Shown here: positions 3,796 through 6,052 of the stretch, in pieces
How positions within the stretch are numbered: the first letter of the stretch is position 1
Layout of the letters: the number at the start of each line of letters is the position of its first letter
Assembly: GCA_003243255.1 (NCBI GenBank)
Contig: QFQM01000253.1
Span: 1 to 6,052 of the forward strand
Length of the DNA stretch: 6,052 nt
From: Flavobacterium psychrophilum
GTDB taxonomy: Bacteria > Bacteroidota > Bacteroidia > Flavobacteriales > Flavobacteriaceae
Reading direction: 5' to 3'
The notes under the pieces: model-generated
What the model was told of the DNA's origin: nothing
The model's database searches: none
What the model saw: the letters and a program-made list of their open reading frames with translations, nothing else
Program-made: the position numbers and the translations under genes

Positions 3796-6052
3796 TTATA
3801 GTTCAACCCTTACACCAAACGTTGGAAACACACCCAGCCCGATATTGTATACCCGGCCGGTCTCGGGAAGAAAGATCTCCGAGTTGATGTTGAATTGATT
3901 ATTGATATTGGCTAAATCTATAAATGCGGAAAACGTTCCTTTTTTCATAGGTACAGTGTAATCTACCCGTACATCCAGGCTTACATAATCAGGGAGCCTT
4001 TTACCATTGATGGCGGTGATTTCCTGTGATGATCGCAGCCTGTTTGGATTGTTCAACACGTTGGAATGAACAATGTATTCGTCGGTAGGACGGCCTGTGC
4101 TGTACCTGAATTTTCCTGAAAAGATCCACTTATTATTCGGTTTGTAACTGCCCAATACGGAAAAGTTGTGCGGTATGTTGAAGGTATAGTCATATTCGCC
4201 CAGGCCATTGTTGTCGTCACGTTTGCTTTCCATGTAGGAATAACTAACAGCTCCATACCATTTTTGTGAAAGCCTTTTGGTAAGACTTATGTCTGCACCA
4301 TAAGCATAGCCTGTTCCATTGTTGTTCAGGCGGCTTTGAAAGCGGTTAGGTTGCACTACCACATCATCAAACTGTTTGTGCCAGCCCTCTACCACTAATT
4401 TTAGATCACTTGAAAATTGATACTTGTAGCCCAGTATATTTTGAAAAGTACGTTCGTTTTTTAATGTATTGGCGGCACTTTGCCCGGCCACATCCGTGTA
4501 CGCTGCATCCTGGTAGTATATCCCTGATGAAAAATTGATGCTTTGTTTATCATTCAACAATATGCTACCACTCAATCGGGGCGAGACGGTATGCTGTTCG
4601 GTAAAACCTGAATAATCGTAGCGAACGCTGGGGTTCAGTGTAAAACCGTTGGCAACCGTCCACGAAACAGCAATATATCCCGACCCGTTAAAAGCGCTTT
4701 TGTCAAATGTTGAATTGTAAAGCGAAGGATCAAGCACTTGATAGTATTGTGTCGGACCTGGCCGCTGGTCGGTGCTGCGGAACGAGTAAACGGTATCTGT
4801 GCGTTTGAGCGTTCTTGCATAATCCAAATTAAGATACATGGCGTCGACACCGGCTGTAAAAGTCAGTTTAGCAAATCGCTTTGTATAAATAGAACGATAG
4901 CCGATTTCCTGCTGGTTGTTTTTAATACGGCGCAGATCATCTTCGCTCCTGCCGTATTTAGGGTCGAGAATGTTTCCTTCGTCATCTATGGATGGTGTAA
5001 AACTCCCGAATTTGTTATCCACCGTGGAGGAACGGAAATAAAGTATATTTTTTAGATAACTTTTACTATCGAGCAAAGTCCGCAGGTTAAGACCCACCAC
5101 AGCCTTGCTGCCCCTGTGGTCAAAAAGTAAGGTACCTCCACTGTTATCATCATTTACATTATACCCTGCTTCAATATCATCAATAGTCCTGGCGGGTGTT
5201 TCCGGATTGTACATGGCCAAAAACGATAGTTTGTTTTTAGCATTTAGCTGAGTGGTGGTTTTTATTAGATAGTCTCCAAAACTTACACTTACAGGATTTT
5301 GCATATCCAACACCCGTTGTAAAGCATAAAAATTTTGATACCGGCCCGATGCAAACACACTTGTTTTTTTAGACACAGGCCCATCCGCTATTAAAGTAGC
5401 GCCTAATAGATCAAATTGCCCTGCAAACGACCAGGTTTCTTTATTGCCTTCTTTTATGCCAAGCCCCAGGTAGGAAGAAGATTTCCTGCCATATACAGCA
5501 TCGAATCCACCATTTTGAAACTGAACATTGTCAATAATTCTGGGTGCAAAAATGCTGAAACGCCCACCGTTTGGATCGTTAAAACCTGAGTTGAAACCTT
5601 CGGCTTCCAGGTGCGATAAGTTGAACATCGGTATATCATCCACCATGTACACATTATCCTGAGTACCCTGTCCTCTTGCTGCGATGGCCGAAAACTGAGC
5701 CCCGCTGCTTACCACACCCGGCAAGCTGGACAAAGCCCTCATAATATCACCCTGCGCACCCGGATTCCGGAAGATCTCTTCCCTTGAGTAAGAATAGGCA
5801 GAAACGGGTGTTAGCGGATTGTTTTCTCCTCTGAATGATCTTACCACTACTTCATTCAGTTGAGAAGCCGCTTCCAGCAGTTCTATTTCCGAATAGTTTG
5901 TTTTGTTGGCAGTTATTGTTATTTCACTGATGTTCTTTGTTTGAAAACCAACCGATGAAATAGTCACGGAATAAGTACCAACAGGTATATTATTGATAGT
6001 AAATACACCCGTTGTATCGGTAGTGGCGCCGAGTTGCATATTATCTATATGG
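3796..6052 (-). CDS. TonB-dependent outer-membrane receptor with carboxypeptidase-regulatory-like domain (partial, N-terminus outside window)
   Basis: The frame is open to the right edge: codons for H-I-D-N precede the ATG at 6039, which is internal to the domain, so the signal peptide and first strands are missing. Counting from that Met, 747 residues remain. Residues 1-56 are the rest of a carboxypeptidase-regulatory-like beta-sandwich (T-T-D-T-T-G-V-F-T-I-N-N-I-P-V-G-T-Y-S-V). L-N-E-V-V-V (61-66) is the usual link before the plug, which spans about 75-198 with S-S-L-P-G-V-V, A-A-R-G-Q-G-T-Q-D-N-V-Y-M-V-D-D-I-P and V-Y-G-R. The rest is a beta-barrel of alternating strands, ending in F-G-V-R-V-E-L rather than the common terminal Phe. 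The total size suits a siderophore- or cofactor-type receptor better than the larger SusC class, and no SusD gene is adjacent. The substrate cannot be told. It acts in the outer membrane, powered by TonB-ExbBD, and is followed 39 bases later by the AraC gene. Confidence 0.92.
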   Translation of the reverse strand, partial: HIDNMQLGATTDTTGVFTINNIPVGTYSVTISSVGFQTKNISEITITANKTNYSEIELLEAASQLNEVVVRSFRGENNPLTPVSAYSYSREEIFRNPGAQGDIMRALSSLPGVVSSGAQFSAIAARGQGTQDNVYMVDDIPMFNLSHLEAEGFNSGFNDPNGGRFSIFAPRIIDNVQFQNGGFDAVYGRKSSSYLGLGIKEGNKETWSFAGQFDLLGATLIADGPVSKKTSVFASGRYQNFYALQRVLDMQNPVSVSFGDYLIKTTTQLNAKNKLSFLAMYNPETPARTIDDIEAGYNVNDDNSGGTLLFDHRGSKAVVGLNLRTLLDSKSYLKNILYFRSSTVDNKFGSFTPSIDDEGNILDPKYGRSEDDLRRIKNNQQEIGYRSIYTKRFAKLTFTAGVDAMYLNLDYARTLKRTDTVYSFRSTDQRPGPTQYYQVLDPSLYNSTFDKSAFNGSGYIAVSWTVANGFTLNPSVRYDYSGFTEQHTVSPRLSGSILLNDKQSINFSSGIYYQDAAYTDVAGQSAANTLKNERTFQNILGYKYQFSSDLKLVVEGWHKQFDDVVVQPNRFQSRLNNNGTGYAYGADISLTKRLSQKWYGAVSYSYMESKRDDNNGLGEYDYTFNIPHNFSVLGSYKPNNKWIFSGKFRYSTGRPTDEYIVHSNVLNNPNRLRSSQEITAINGKRLPDYVSLDVRVDYTVPMKKGTFSAFIDLANINNQFNINSEIFLPETGRVYNIGLGVFPTFGVRVEL

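Overview
The window looks like chromosomal DNA from a Bacteroidota bacterium, most plausibly of the Chitinophaga/Niastella type (Chitinophagaceae). The main signs are a TonB-dependent receptor with an N-terminal carboxypeptidase-regulatory-like domain, an AraC regulator of the Bacteroidota style, a signal peptide ending in N-A-Q, and starts that lack Shine-Dalgarno sequences and often follow A/T-rich leaders. The genus is an inference from style; no marker gene is present.

Left part (1-1062, + strand): the 3' end of a larger gene enters from the left edge. It encodes a C-terminal domain with a papain-like (CHAP or NlpC/P60-like) Cys-His-Asn arrangement. Three bases later comes a small, AT-rich gene for an exported protein of 132 residues. 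A strong hairpin terminator closes the pair. The arrangement fits the toxin tip of a polymorphic toxin (for example Rhs-type) followed by a periplasmic immunity protein. This is the most interesting part of the window.

Middle (1080-2604, - strand): a DUF3592-type two-helix membrane protein, then an orphan ATP-grasp ligase-like protein with a perfect inverted repeat just past its stop. Between the ATP-grasp gene and the AraC gene lies about 190 bases. These hold a roughly 53-codon open stretch with coding-like character but no start codon, which may be a gene remnant.

Right part (2605-6052, - strand): a TonB-dependent outer-membrane receptor, cut by the right edge at its N-terminus, is followed 39 bases later by an AraC-family regulator in the same orientation. 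The AraC protein carries an unusual N-terminal extension of about 81 residues with two predicted membrane helices, joined to the regulator through a run of eight A. Receptor and regulator probably form one transcription unit for uptake of a ligand that cannot be identified from sequence. No SusD-like partner is visible.

No rRNA, tRNA, CRISPR array, insertion sequence or transposase was seen. No gene-free stretch exceeds 300 bases.
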